Assembly (NCBI GenBank): GCA_934589665.1
Contig: CAKTOJ010000009.1
Location: forward strand, 1-29,463
From: an uncultured Oscillospiraceae bacterium
Lineage (GTDB): Bacteria; Bacillota; Clostridia; Oscillospirales; Oscillospiraceae
Direction of reading: 5' to 3'
Length of the DNA: 29,463 nt
The position numbers and the translations under genes were made by a program. This document shows positions 8,485 through 15,649 of the stretch, in pieces. Positions within the stretch are counted from its first letter, which is position 1. Each line of letters begins with the position of its first letter. The notes under the pieces are model-generated. The model searched no databases and had not been told where the DNA came from. It was given only the letters and a program-made list of their open reading frames with translations.

Positions 8485-8513
8485 ATTATAGACCATCGCG
8501 CAGAAATATACAA
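8485..8513 (-). promoter_or_regulatory. Predicted sigma-A promoter for dxs, with GC-rich leader
   Basis: A perfect -10 TATAAT (8490-8485) lies 17 bases from a weaker -35 TTGTAT (8513-8508) on the minus strand. Transcription from here would leave a leader of about 110 bases before the dxs TTG. The leader contains small GC-rich inverted repeats between about 8400 and 8435, but no riboswitch class that I recognise. Confidence 0.65.
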
Positions 8514-8561
8514 GATATACGCCCTGATATTCATTGCAAAATTTTTATGAACACGGTAAAT

Positions 8562-8590
8562 AAAAAACGTCCGCGGCACTCGCCGCGGAC
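8562..8590 (-). terminator. Rho-independent terminator after ispA
   Basis: A perfect 9-bp stem (8569-8577 with 8582-8590; gtccgcggc/gccgcggac) with a 4-base loop is followed on the minus strand by GTTTTTTA. It lies just after the ispA stop codon. The other side also has a short T tract on the plus strand, but no plus-strand gene enters it. Confidence 0.88.
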
Positions 8591-8605
8591 ATTTTTGTGC
8601 CCTTT

Positions 8606-9490
8606 TTATTTGTTTCTCGTCTCCATGCTTCTGGAAAGCTCAACGAGGAAATCCGTGTCGTCAAAGCAGTCCAGAGCAGCAATGGCTTCCTCCGTCAGCC
8701 GCACGATCTCCCGCTCGCACTCCTCCAGACCGAGCAGATCGACAAAGGTCGTTTTATTCTCCTCCTTATCAGAACCGATGGGCTTGCCGAAGGTCGCTTC
8801 GTCGCCGATCACATCGAGCATATCATCGCGGATCTGGAAGGCAAGGCCTAACGCGTCCGCATAGCGCGCAGCAGCCTCCTCCTGCTCCGGCGTGCCGCCG
8901 GCGGCGGCGACACCCATCAGGCAGGCCGCGCGGATGAGTGCGCTCGTCTTGCGCAGATGAATCTCCATCAGCTCGTCGCGTTCGAGTTTGCAGCCCTCCC
9001 ATTCAAGGTCGAGCTGCTGGCCGCCGCAGATGCCTGCGTATCCGGCCGCGTGCGTGAGGATCTGCCCGCAACGCAGCGCCCGTTCCGGCGCAAGCGGCGC
9101 GGAGAGCACCGTTTCAAAGGCAAGCGCCTGCAGTGCGTCGCCCGCAAGCAACGCCGCGGCCTCGCCGAACACCTTATGGTTGGAGGGCTTTCCGCGGCGC
9201 AGATCGTCGTTGTCCATGCACGGCAGATCGTCGTGAATGAGCGAGTATGTATGCAGCATCTCTACACCGCAGGCGGCACTGAGCACCGCGTCTGTATCGC
9301 CGCCGCAGAGCCGGCAGAACTCCATCGTCAAAATCGGGCGCAGGCGCTTGCCGCCCGCCATAAGGCTGTAGTGCATCGCCTCGAGCAGACGGTTATACGG
9401 CGTGTCCGTCTCCGTGCATTGAGCCGCGAGAAAATCCTCGACTCTGGCGTGGTATGCTTCCATCCGCTGTGCAAAAAGTTCCTTTTCCAT
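8606..9490 (-). CDS. ispA: Polyprenyl (farnesyl/geranyl) diphosphate synthase
   Basis: Trans-prenyltransferase that condenses isopentenyl and allylic diphosphates, feeding quinone, undecaprenyl and other isoprenoid synthesis. The 294-residue product has the first aspartate-rich motif DDLPCMDNDD at about 87-96, the lipid-pocket GGKRLRP upstream, and the second aspartate motif in FQIRDDMLDVIGD. Spacing and length fit short-chain (C15-type) enzymes, but chain length is inferred. Two starts are possible: ATG 9490 (chosen, GGAGG about 10 bases upstream) or ATG 9499 (ATGA overlap with the xseB stop, but the ribosome site is then too close). It is part of the nusB-xseA-xseB-ispA cluster, as in B. 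subtilis. Confidence 0.95.
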   Translation of the reverse strand: MEKELFAQRMEAYHARVEDFLAAQCTETDTPYNRLLEAMHYSLMAGGKRLRPILTMEFCRLCGGDTDAVLSAACGVEMLHTYSLIHDDLPCMDNDDLRRGKPSNHKVFGEAAALLAGDALQALAFETVLSAPLAPERALRCGQILTHAAGYAGICGGQQLDLEWEGCKLERDELMEIHLRKTSALIRAACLMGVAAAGGTPEQEEAAARYADALGLAFQIRDDMLDVIGDEATFGKPIGSDKEENKTTFVDLLGLEECEREIVRLTEEAIAALDCFDDTDFLVELSRSMETRNK

Positions 9491-9495
9491 TGTCC

Positions 9496-9720
9496 TCATT
9501 CCTCCGTTTCAAAAGGTGTTTCGACCGGCGTGCCGTCTGCGCCCTTTGTCAGGCGCACGACCTTCTGCTCCGCCTCGTCGAGCATCTTCCCGCAGGAGGC
9601 GGCAAGCTTCGTCCCCTCCTCGAAAAGCTTGAGCGAATCGGCAAGCTTCGCGTCGCCGCGCTCGAGCAGCGACACGATCTCCTCGAGCCGCGCAATGTTA
9701 TCCTCAAAACTCTTTGCCAT
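9496..9720 (-). CDS. xseB: Exodeoxyribonuclease VII small subunit
   Basis: The 74-residue protein matches the small helical subunit XseB, with the typical start FEDNIARLEEIVSLLERGDAKLADSLKLFEEG and an acidic tail. XseB combines in several copies with XseA to form exonuclease VII, which degrades single-stranded DNA to acid-soluble oligonucleotides. ATG 9720 has a GGGAGG site and lies inside the xseA coding end (17-base overlap), consistent with coupled translation of the two subunits. Confidence 0.96.
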   Translation of the reverse strand: MAKSFEDNIARLEEIVSLLERGDAKLADSLKLFEEGTKLAASCGKMLDEAEQKVVRLTKGADGTPVETPFETEE

Positions 9721-10933
9721 TGGTTTTTCCTCCCCTTACTTCCTCGACCGTACACTTCAGGCTTCCCTGTCCGAGCGTCACGTCGATCTCATCGCCCGGT
9801 GATGTCTCCGCCGCACTGCGCAGCACCGTTCCATCCGCCGCCCGTGCCACAGCGTACCCGCGTGAGAGCACTGCAAGCGGGCTCATGGCATGGAGCGATG
9901 CGCAGAGCGCCGCGAAACGCCGCCGTCTCTCCCCCACCTGCCGCTCGGCAAGCGAGGCAAGATTTTTCTGCGTATAATCCAGCAGCAGACGCTTGTCCGC
10001 AATAAAGGCCATCGGGTCGCGCAGCGCGCGCTTGTGCGCAAGCGCGTCCAGCCATTCACGCAGTGCGGAAAGGCGGTCCTTCTCAATCTTTTCCATACGC
10101 CGCTCCATGACCGCCAGCCGCGCGCGCAGCTCCTCCCGATCCGGCACCGCGATCTCGGCGGCGTTCGACGGCGTGGACGCCCGCGCATCCGCAACGTAAT
10201 CGGCGATGGTGACATCCGGCTCGTGCCCGACGGCAGAGATCACCGGAATGTCCGAATCGTAAATAGCGCGCGCCACGCGCTCGTCGTTAAAGGCCCACAG
10301 GTCCTCGATCGAACCGCCGCCGCGGCCAGTGATAATAAGCTCCGCGACCTTATGCCGGTTCGCATAGCGCAGCGCAGCGGCGATCTCCGCCGGTGCCTCG
10401 GCTCCCTGCACGCGCACGCCGAGAAGCTTTACCTCCGTCAGCGGCCAACGCGCGCGGAGAATACGAATCATGTCGTGCACCGCCGCGCCTGCGGGCGAGG
10501 TGATGATGGCGATGCTTTTCGGATAGCGCGGCAGCGGCTTTTTGTGGGCAGGATCAAACAGCCCCTCGCGTTCGAGCTGCGCCTTGAGCTGCTCAAAGGC
10601 CATGTGCAGGTCGCCAGCGCCCTGTGCCGACAGGTCAGAAACGTAGAGCTGATATGCGCCGTCACGCGGAAACACACCAATACGCCCGAACGCGATGACC
10701 TTCATGCCGTTCTCCGGCCGGAAGCGCAGGTGCAGCGCGCTGCCCTTGAACATTACGCAGCGCATTGCTCCGCCCTCGTCCTTGAGCGTAAAATAATGAT
10801 GCCCCGAGGGATAGAGCTTGTAGTTCGATATCTCGCCGCGCACGAAGATCTCCTGAAGCTGCGGAACCTGATCGAGCAGCGCCTTGATGAAATTGTTTGC
10901 CTCGCTGACCGAGAAGATCATCTGCTCTTCCAT
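9704..10933 (-). CDS. xseA: Exodeoxyribonuclease VII large subunit
   Basis: Catalytic subunit of exonuclease VII. The 409-residue protein begins with an OB-fold domain (ISVSEANNFIKALL-type start; VRGEISNYKLYPSGHHYFTLKD), followed by the catalytic domain with GAAVHDMIRILRARWP, the glycine-rich ITGRGGGSIEDLWAFNDE and VISAVGHEPDVTIADYVADARASTPSNAAE, and then a C-terminal helical region. ATG 10933 is selected over 10966 because AGGAGA is correctly placed before it and the family starts near this point. folD, found between nusB and xseA in B. subtilis, is absent. Confidence 0.96.
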   Translation of the reverse strand: MEEQMIFSVSEANNFIKALLDQVPQLQEIFVRGEISNYKLYPSGHHYFTLKDEGGAMRCVMFKGSALHLRFRPENGMKVIAFGRIGVFPRDGAYQLYVSDLSAQGAGDLHMAFEQLKAQLEREGLFDPAHKKPLPRYPKSIAIITSPAGAAVHDMIRILRARWPLTEVKLLGVRVQGAEAPAEIAAALRYANRHKVAELIITGRGGGSIEDLWAFNDERVARAIYDSDIPVISAVGHEPDVTIADYVADARASTPSNAAEIAVPDREELRARLAVMERRMEKIEKDRLSALREWLDALAHKRALRDPMAFIADKRLLLDYTQKNLASLAERQVGERRRRFAALCASLHAMSPLAVLSRGYAVARAADGTVLRSAAETSPGDEIDVTLGQGSLKCTVEEVRGGKTNGKEF

Positions 10934-10977
10934 GGCATTCTCCTGTGAAGTGTTTTTCCTTTTCACCGTGTCAACAG

Positions 10978-11011
10978 AAAGCAGAGCGCCGCTTTCGCAG
11001 TGCTCTGCTTT
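10978..11011 (-). terminator. Hairpin between nusB and xseA, weak terminator or attenuator
   Basis: A perfect 10-bp inverted repeat (10978-10987 with 11002-11011; aaagcagagc/gctctgcttt) with a 14-base loop lies just after the nusB stop codon. On the minus strand the stem is followed by TTTCTGTT, a poor T tract, so it may only partly terminate or may protect the 3' end of a processed transcript. Confidence 0.45.
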
Positions 11012-11015
11012 TCGT

Positions 11016-11468
11016 TTACTCTGCGCTGATCTCCGTGCGCACGAACGAGCCGAGGATTCCGTTGATGAACTTCACAGTCTCTGGCGTTTCGTACTTCTTG
11101 GCGATCTCCACCGCCTCGTTGATGGCGACGGAATTCGGGATGTCGCGGCAGTAAAGGATCTCATACATCGCCACACGCATGATGGCGGAGGCCACAAGCG
11201 GAATGCGGTCAAAGCTCCACCCCTTGGCGTAGCGGGCAATGAACTCATCAAGCTCCGGCGCATGATCGGCCACGCCGCGCACGAGCGTGCGGATATACTC
11301 CGCCTGCTTGGCGTTTGGCACGGCGGCGTAAAGCTCATCCTCGCCCGCAAGCTCGGCAAAGCCCTCGCTGCTCAGCCGTTCATCCAGCAGCTCCTCCACT
11401 GGCTTGTCGGTAAAGCTCAGCTCGTACGCCAGATGCACGGCGATCTCTCTTGCAGTATTGCGAACCAT
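11016..11468 (-). CDS. nusB: Transcription antitermination factor NusB
   Basis: All-helical RNA-binding protein that with NusE (S10) binds boxA in rRNA leaders to prevent premature termination. The 150-residue product has the typical start (NTAREIAVHLAYELSF) and the conserved C-terminal stretch PNSVAINEAVEIAKKYETPE followed by FINGILG. ATG 11468 has a GAGGAG site. It follows the Asp23-family gene, the same pair as yqhY-nusB in B. subtilis. Confidence 0.96.
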   Translation of the reverse strand: MVRNTAREIAVHLAYELSFTDKPVEELLDERLSSEGFAELAGEDELYAAVPNAKQAEYIRTLVRGVADHAPELDEFIARYAKGWSFDRIPLVASAIMRVAMYEILYCRDIPNSVAINEAVEIAKKYETPETVKFINGILGSFVRTEISAE

Positions 11469-11497
11469 AGACTCCTCGTCCTTTTCTCTCTATTACT

Positions 11498-11863
11498 TTA
11501 GTTGAAGCTCACGCCGCCGACATGGACGTTGACGGCCTTGACGGAAAAGCCGGTCATTGTCTCGACCGCGCCCATCACGGCGTCCTGCACCTTTGCGGCG
11601 ATCTCGGGAATGGCAAAGCCGTATTTCACGATCAGGTAAACGTCGAGCGTGATCTCGCCGTCCTGAATCTCCATGCGCACGCCGCGCGCGGGCTTTTTCC
11701 CCATAAACTGTTCGGTGAGCTGCTCGGTCATGGTGGTCATCATTGCACCGACGCCCTCGATCTCGCCGATGGCCTCGGAAGCAATGGCGGCCACAACATC
11801 CTCGGAAATGTTGACGCTGCCGTCATTGTCGGTCTGCGTCAGATATTCACGGTTTTCACCCAT
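11498..11863 (-). CDS. Asp23/Gls24 family envelope stress protein (YqhY-like)
   Basis: The 121-residue protein matches the Asp23/Gls24 family: NISEDVVAAIASEAIGEIEGV, then DVYLIVKYGFAIPEIAAKVQ and a C-terminal VNVHVGGVSF. In B. subtilis the gene at this position is yqhY, next to the acetyl-CoA carboxylase genes accBC and linked to control of fatty-acid synthesis; accBC are not present here. ATG 11863 is chosen because AAGGAGA lies 7 bases upstream; earlier in-frame starts (ATG 11893, TTG 11899) have no good site. A sigma-A promoter lies directly upstream, separating it from the spoIIIA genes. Confidence 0.93.
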   Translation of the reverse strand: MGENREYLTQTDNDGSVNISEDVVAAIASEAIGEIEGVGAMMTTMTEQLTEQFMGKKPARGVRMEIQDGEITLDVYLIVKYGFAIPEIAAKVQDAVMGAVETMTGFSVKAVNVHVGGVSFN

Positions 11864-11907
11864 TGCTGTCTCTCCTTGCTGTGTGGTAGTCATACTCAAT
11901 CAAATGT

Positions 11908-11936
11908 ATTCTACCATCATTCCACGCAAATTACAA
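11908..11936 (-). promoter_or_regulatory. Predicted sigma-A promoter for the asp23-nusB-xse-ispA genes
   Basis: On the minus strand -35 TTGTAA (11936-11931) and -10 TAGAAT (11913-11908) are separated by 17 bases, starting 4 bases after the spoIIIAH stop codon. It would give vegetative expression of genes downstream of the sporulation-specific spoIIIA operon. Confidence 0.7.
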
Positions 11937-11939
11937 CAG

Positions 11940-12476
11940 CTAATTTACTTCAAGAATCTTGATCTTATCCGCGCCGAGGCCGGTTTCCTGCTTGACGATA
12001 TCCGTGATACGGGCGATGTCCTCAGTCTGCAGTCCGTCCTCCCCGGCGGAGACAACGACGCTCACGCTCTCATCCGCCATGAAAACAACGCAATCCTGAT
12101 AGCCCTTGGCCGTAACCATGTTTTCGATCTGTGCCTCCGAGAGCGTGTAGGCCGCCAGCGTCTGGATGCTCTGCGCCGCCTCGGCGACCGTCTCCTCATC
12201 CGCCGCCGTGCTGCCGGACGCCTCCTGTAAAAGGCTCAGCGCACTGTCGCGCGCCTGTTGGCGCGTGAGCCGGGCCGCGGCAAAGTAGTCGTCCGGCGGT
12301 GCCTCGCCCGAAACCGCCTCCGCAGCTCCCTGCGGCGCATCGACAAGTGTCGACTGGCCGAGAACCTTGTTCGTCTCCTCCACCTCGCCGGCATAGCGTC
12401 CGTTCAGAAAGATCGCCGCACACACCAGCACCAGAACCGCGCCTGCCACCATGTTTCTCTTCCACAGCTTCTTCAT
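11940..12476 (-). CDS. spoIIIAH: Stage III sporulation protein AH
   Basis: Mother-cell membrane protein whose extracellular YscJ/FliF-like domain binds forespore SpoIIQ to form the feeding-tube channel. The 178-residue product has a basic N-terminus (MKKLWKRN), one membrane helix at about 9-24, a low-complexity linker (about 30-75), and a C-terminal domain with QIENMVTAKGYQDCVVFMADESVSVVV. Length is slightly short of the B. subtilis protein. ATG 12476 follows GGGAGG. It is the last gene of the eight-gene spoIIIA operon. Confidence 0.94.
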   Translation of the reverse strand: MKKLWKRNMVAGAVLVLVCAAIFLNGRYAGEVEETNKVLGQSTLVDAPQGAAEAVSGEAPPDDYFAAARLTRQQARDSALSLLQEASGSTAADEETVAEAAQSIQTLAAYTLSEAQIENMVTAKGYQDCVVFMADESVSVVVSAGEDGLQTEDIARITDIVKQETGLGADKIKILEVN

Positions 12477-12500
12477 GTTCTTCCTCCCAGAATTTAAATT

Positions 12501-13013
12501 TTAAGGTTTCCCCCGAACCACCGATATCCTGTCACTCGGCAGCGCCGTGAGCACGCTGACGGCATTGGTCACCGCCAGCCGGACGCTCGCGCTATCCGCG
12601 CCCTCACAGACCACCAGTGCGCCGACATAGCGCGGGTAGACGCTGCCCGTCACCACGACGTTCTGCACGCCGCTGCCCGCGCCGAGCACAAGCGTCTCCG
12701 TCTTTTTCTTTGTGTTCTCTCCGTCGCTTTGCTCCTCCGTTATATCCTGCGCCAGCTCACGCCTTGTGCCCGCATCCACCGTGAGCATCAGCGTCAGCTG
12801 GCCTACGCCGTCGATGCCGCGCAGGATGTCCTCCATCTCGCTCTGTACCGCCGCACGATCAAAGGCTTCTGTCTCGGCATCGCGCGGCGCGCTCTGCTCC
12901 GCCGTCTCTCCACTGGGCAGCAGCATCAGCACAACGCCAAGGAGAATGACTGCCGCAGCGAGCCGGTATTTTTTCAGCGTTTCCAAATACTTTGGAAGCC
13001 CCTGCTCCTTCAC
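12501..13013 (-). CDS. spoIIIAG: Stage III sporulation protein AG, GTG start
   Basis: Component of the mother-cell SpoIIIA channel; the B. subtilis protein forms a large ring. The 170-residue product has one membrane helix at about 17-33, then a ring-building domain beginning EMEDILRGIDGVGQLTLMLTVDAG and ending GALVVCEGADSASVRLAVTNAV. The start is taken as GTG at 13013: it forms a GTGA overlap with the spoIIIAF stop, and GGAGG lies 8 bases upstream within spoIIIAF. The alternative ATG at 13028 has only a weak, badly spaced site. Confidence 0.93.
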   Translation of the reverse strand: MKEQGLPKYLETLKKYRLAAAVILLGVVLMLLPSGETAEQSAPRDAETEAFDRAAVQSEMEDILRGIDGVGQLTLMLTVDAGTRRELAQDITEEQSDGENTKKKTETLVLGAGSGVQNVVVTGSVYPRYVGALVVCEGADSASVRLAVTNAVSVLTALPSDRISVVRGKP

Positions 13014-13480
13014 TCCGCCGTCCTCCATTCCTGCCGTTCACGCGGGATGCCGAGCTCCGTTTCCATAAGCGCGGCAAGCGCTTCGCTCCGCTCTCCGTAC
13101 AGCACGGCCGCATACGGCAGTATTGTGCTGCCGCTCTCCCGCGCCTCGACCTGTGCCGTGACCGCAAGGCCGATGGCGTCTGCTTTGTCCTCAATATATG
13201 CGCCCGTCCGCTCCGCTATGACCGCACCGAGCTCGTCAGAAAGCTCTGCACTGTATGCCTCCTCCAGCGCCGCGCGCTCCCCGCCCCATGCGCTCAGATC
13301 GAACGCGGACGCATCAAGCTCCACCCCGCCCAGCGGGCGGAGCATGCATAAAATGAGCGTCAGTCCGCCGGCAAAGCGCAGGATCTCCCGCACAGCGCCC
13401 GCCGGTGCCGTCTGACAGGCAAGGCTCACCAGAAATGCGCAGCCGACCACACTCAGCAGCCATTGCCGCAGAATCTCCAT
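13010..13480 (-). CDS. spoIIIAF: Stage III sporulation protein AF
   Basis: The 156-residue protein has two N-terminal membrane helices (about 6-22 and 34-50) followed by a soluble domain, as in SpoIIIAF, which is needed for assembly of the SpoIIIA-SpoIIQ complex in the mother-cell membrane. ATG 13480 overlaps the spoIIIAE stop by one base (TGATG); a GTG at 13483 would be a 4-base overlap and cannot be excluded. Sequence is divergent, so the call leans on position between spoIIIAE and spoIIIAG and on the membrane pattern. Confidence 0.9.
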   Translation of the reverse strand: MEILRQWLLSVVGCAFLVSLACQTAPAGAVREILRFAGGLTLILCMLRPLGGVELDASAFDLSAWGGERAALEEAYSAELSDELGAVIAERTGAYIEDKADAIGLAVTAQVEARESGSTILPYAAVLYGERSEALAALMETELGIPRERQEWRTAE

Positions 13481-14535
13481 CACATCACCACCATTGAAAT
13501 CGATACAAGCAGCGCCACGAGCAGAAGCGTCGCAGCTGCCGCCGTCATACCGAACACCAGTCCGAACGCGTCGCCAAGCTGCTCAAGCAACCGCTCGAGC
13601 GTTTTCACGCCGCTCATCGCACAAACGAGCGCCGCGGCCTTGTAGATCAGATACTGCACCCCCAGCCGCACGAGCGGTGTCAGGCACACGAGCAGCACGC
13701 CGAGCACCCCCAGCGCGCCGACCGCCGCGCGCAGCGTATGTGCCGCGCCGAGCACCGCTTCTGCCGCGCCAGATAAGATCCCGCCGACCACCGGCACAGC
13801 ACCGGACACAGCCGCCTGTGCCGCACGGACCGCCGCACGGTCCGCACTGCCAGTCAATACACTGCTCACCGACAGCAGAAGTGTGAAGAGCGTGAGCGCG
13901 CCGCACAGCAGCCACGTCACAAGCTTTTTCAGGCCGTCGGCAAGCTTGTCAAGCCCACTCTCCGGCAGCGACGCGCCTGCGGCGGCCAGCGCGATATGGC
14001 AGTAGACCAGCGGGAGCAGCAACTCACCGATCGCGCTCGTGAGCACATCGGAGGCCCAGAGCGTTCCCACCTGCCAGGCGCTCGCCGTGATCGTACCGCC
14101 GCAGCCGGCCAGCGCGGCAGCCATGGTCGGAAGCAAAAGCTTTGTCAGGGACGCAAGCTCCTGTACCGTCGCCGCCCCCAGCCCAATGAGCGCGGAAAGG
14201 TCTCCCGCCGACAACGCCGTCACGCCCAGCACGCCGGCAAAGGGCACAAAGCGCGCCGCACTCTCCCCCATGCCTGCGGCGGCCCCCTCCGCCGCACCCG
14301 TCAGCAGCACCGTCAGCGTCAGCAGTACGCCGCCGCGCATGCACGCACCAACCGCGCTGTGAAGCGCGGAGAGCAGACTCTGCATCAGATGGCCGGCTGC
14401 CTCCGGAAGCCCTGCTCCCGCAAGCTCCGCCGCCTCTTCGGGCAGCGCGTCGTACAGCTCCGCCGGAATTTCGGCAGCCTGTGCGCAGACGCATAAAAGC
14501 ATGGCTGCCAACAGCGCCGTTACCACTCTTTTCAC
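13480..14535 (-). CDS. spoIIIAE: Stage III sporulation protein AE, GTG start
   Basis: Multi-pass membrane protein of the SpoIIIA complex. The 351-residue product begins with a cleavable-looking signal sequence (about 1-19, KRVVTALLAAMLLCVCAQA) followed by an extracytoplasmic segment and about seven or eight hydrophobic helices, including VLLTGAAEGAAAG and TKLLLPTMAAALAGCGGT. The start is placed at GTG 14535, which overlaps the spoIIIAD stop as GTGA and has GGAGGG 6 bases upstream; for ATG 14541 the ribosome site abuts the codon. Length is close to that in B. subtilis. Confidence 0.93.
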   Translation of the reverse strand: MKRVVTALLAAMLLCVCAQAAEIPAELYDALPEEAAELAGAGLPEAAGHLMQSLLSALHSAVGACMRGGVLLTLTVLLTGAAEGAAAGMGESAARFVPFAGVLGVTALSAGDLSALIGLGAATVQELASLTKLLLPTMAAALAGCGGTITASAWQVGTLWASDVLTSAIGELLLPLVYCHIALAAAGASLPESGLDKLADGLKKLVTWLLCGALTLFTLLLSVSSVLTGSADRAAVRAAQAAVSGAVPVVGGILSGAAEAVLGAAHTLRAAVGALGVLGVLLVCLTPLVRLGVQYLIYKAAALVCAMSGVKTLERLLEQLGDAFGLVFGMTAAAATLLLVALLVSISMVVM

Positions 14536-14918
14536 AGCCATCCCTCCACCAGCTCCATGACCGCGCGCAGAAGCGGCGCAGCCGAGAGCAGCGCACAGAA
14601 TACCCCCGCTGTCTCCAAAACGGAGGAAAGCGCGCTCTGCGATGCGTCGCGGCAGAACGCCGCGCCGATGCGCACCGTCAGTGCAATGAGCATGATCTTA
14701 AATAGCGGCGCAAAAACCGCCGGAGCCAGTCCTGTGAGTGCCAACAGCTCCTTTGTCAGAGAGGAAAGCTCTCCCCATACGCCGGTAAGCAGTGCCGCGG
14801 CGCATACGATCGTCCCGAGCACAAAGGCAAGCGAAAGCGCCCCTTCGCTTCTTCCCAGCAGCGACGCGACAACGGCAGCGGCGACGCACAGCGCCGTGAT
14901 CTTCACCAGTAGCTCCAT
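14532..14918 (-). CDS. spoIIIAD: Stage III sporulation protein AD
   Basis: The 128-residue protein is almost entirely hydrophobic, with about four membrane helices, and matches SpoIIIAD of the mother-cell channel (LFKIMLIALTVRIGAAFCRDA; ETAGVFCALLSAAPLL). It starts at ATG 14918, 3 bases after the spoIIIAC stop, with only a weak ribosome site, so translation is probably coupled. It overlaps the spoIIIAE start by 4 bases. Confidence 0.93.
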   Translation of the reverse strand: MELLVKITALCVAAAVVASLLGRSEGALSLAFVLGTIVCAAALLTGVWGELSSLTKELLALTGLAPAVFAPLFKIMLIALTVRIGAAFCRDASQSALSSVLETAGVFCALLSAAPLLRAVMELVEGWL

Positions 14919-14921
14919 CCC

Positions 14922-15116
14922 TTAAAACCCGAAGAGCGTTTTGATGAGGTCGAAGAGCGAACTGATCTCGCGCACGAGCAGCATCATCGTTGTCACAAGC
15001 CCCGCAAGGCTTACAAGCATTGCCTGATCCGGCCGGTCGGAGCGCACGAGCAGCTGGTTGAGCACGGCGACGACGATCCCGACCGCGGCGATCTTAAAAA
15101 CAAGGTCAATGTCCAT
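14922..15116 (-). CDS. spoIIIAC: Stage III sporulation protein AC
   Basis: A 64-residue, two-helix membrane protein typical of SpoIIIAC (VFKIAAVGIVVAVLNQLL; AMLVSLAGLVTTMMLLV). Homologues are among the most conserved small proteins of the spoIIIA operon. ATG 15116 is chosen over a longer reading frame from 15392, which would overlap spoIIIAB, because AAGGAGA lies 7 bases upstream and the family is about 65 residues long. Confidence 0.95.
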   Translation of the reverse strand: MDIDLVFKIAAVGIVVAVLNQLLVRSDRPDQAMLVSLAGLVTTMMLLVREISSLFDLIKTLFGF

Positions 15117-15151
15117 AGCAGTCTCTCCTTTGTGTTTCTCTGTTCCCGTAC

Positions 15152-15649
15152 TCAGAGCAGCAGGATCACCGTCAGCATCCCTCCGCCGAGACACAGCGTA
15201 CCGGCAAGACGGCTCTCCTGCCGCCGCGCGGCCTCCTTTTCCAAAAGAGCGGACCGCAGCTCCTGTGCCGTACTCCGCAGAGCACGCAGCACGCTCTCCT
15301 CCTCCCCGCCGAGCGCCGCGCCAAGCGCGGCAAGAATCCCGCGCTCCCGCGGCCCCAGGGAAAGCATCTCCTCCGCCGCCCTCCGCCAGCACACGTCAAG
15401 CGGCTGCTCCTCCTCAGCGAGCAGATGCCGCACCCGGTCGAAAAAAGTGTCGGCATATTCCCCGCCTCCGCGTGCGGCAAGCAGGCGCGGCATGGGCGCA
15501 AGCGATGCCTGCACACCGCGTGCAAGCACTTCCAGCGCGGCAGCCGTCTCCCGGAGCGCACGCAGCTCCTGCCGTCTCGTGTCGGATATCCGCCAATGCA
15601 GCGCTCCCGCACCGGAGAGCACAAGCGCCGCGCCGAGAAGCCTCAGCAT
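15152..15649 (-). CDS. spoIIIAB: Stage III sporulation protein AB
   Basis: The 165-residue protein has an N-terminal membrane helix (about 3-20), a long helical body (about 25-145) and a C-terminal hydrophobic helix (LCLGGGMLTVILLL), as in SpoIIIAB, which is related to GspF-type platform proteins. ATG 15649 is chosen because it overlaps the spoIIIAA stop by 7 bases and has GAGG upstream; the upstream in-frame start at 15742 would add a basic, non-homologous extension deep inside spoIIIAA. Confidence 0.92.
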   Translation of the reverse strand: MLRLLGAALVLSGAGALHWRISDTRRQELRALRETAAALEVLARGVQASLAPMPRLLAARGGGEYADTFFDRVRHLLAEEEQPLDVCWRRAAEEMLSLGPRERGILAALGAALGGEEESVLRALRSTAQELRSALLEKEAARRQESRLAGTLCLGGGMLTVILLL

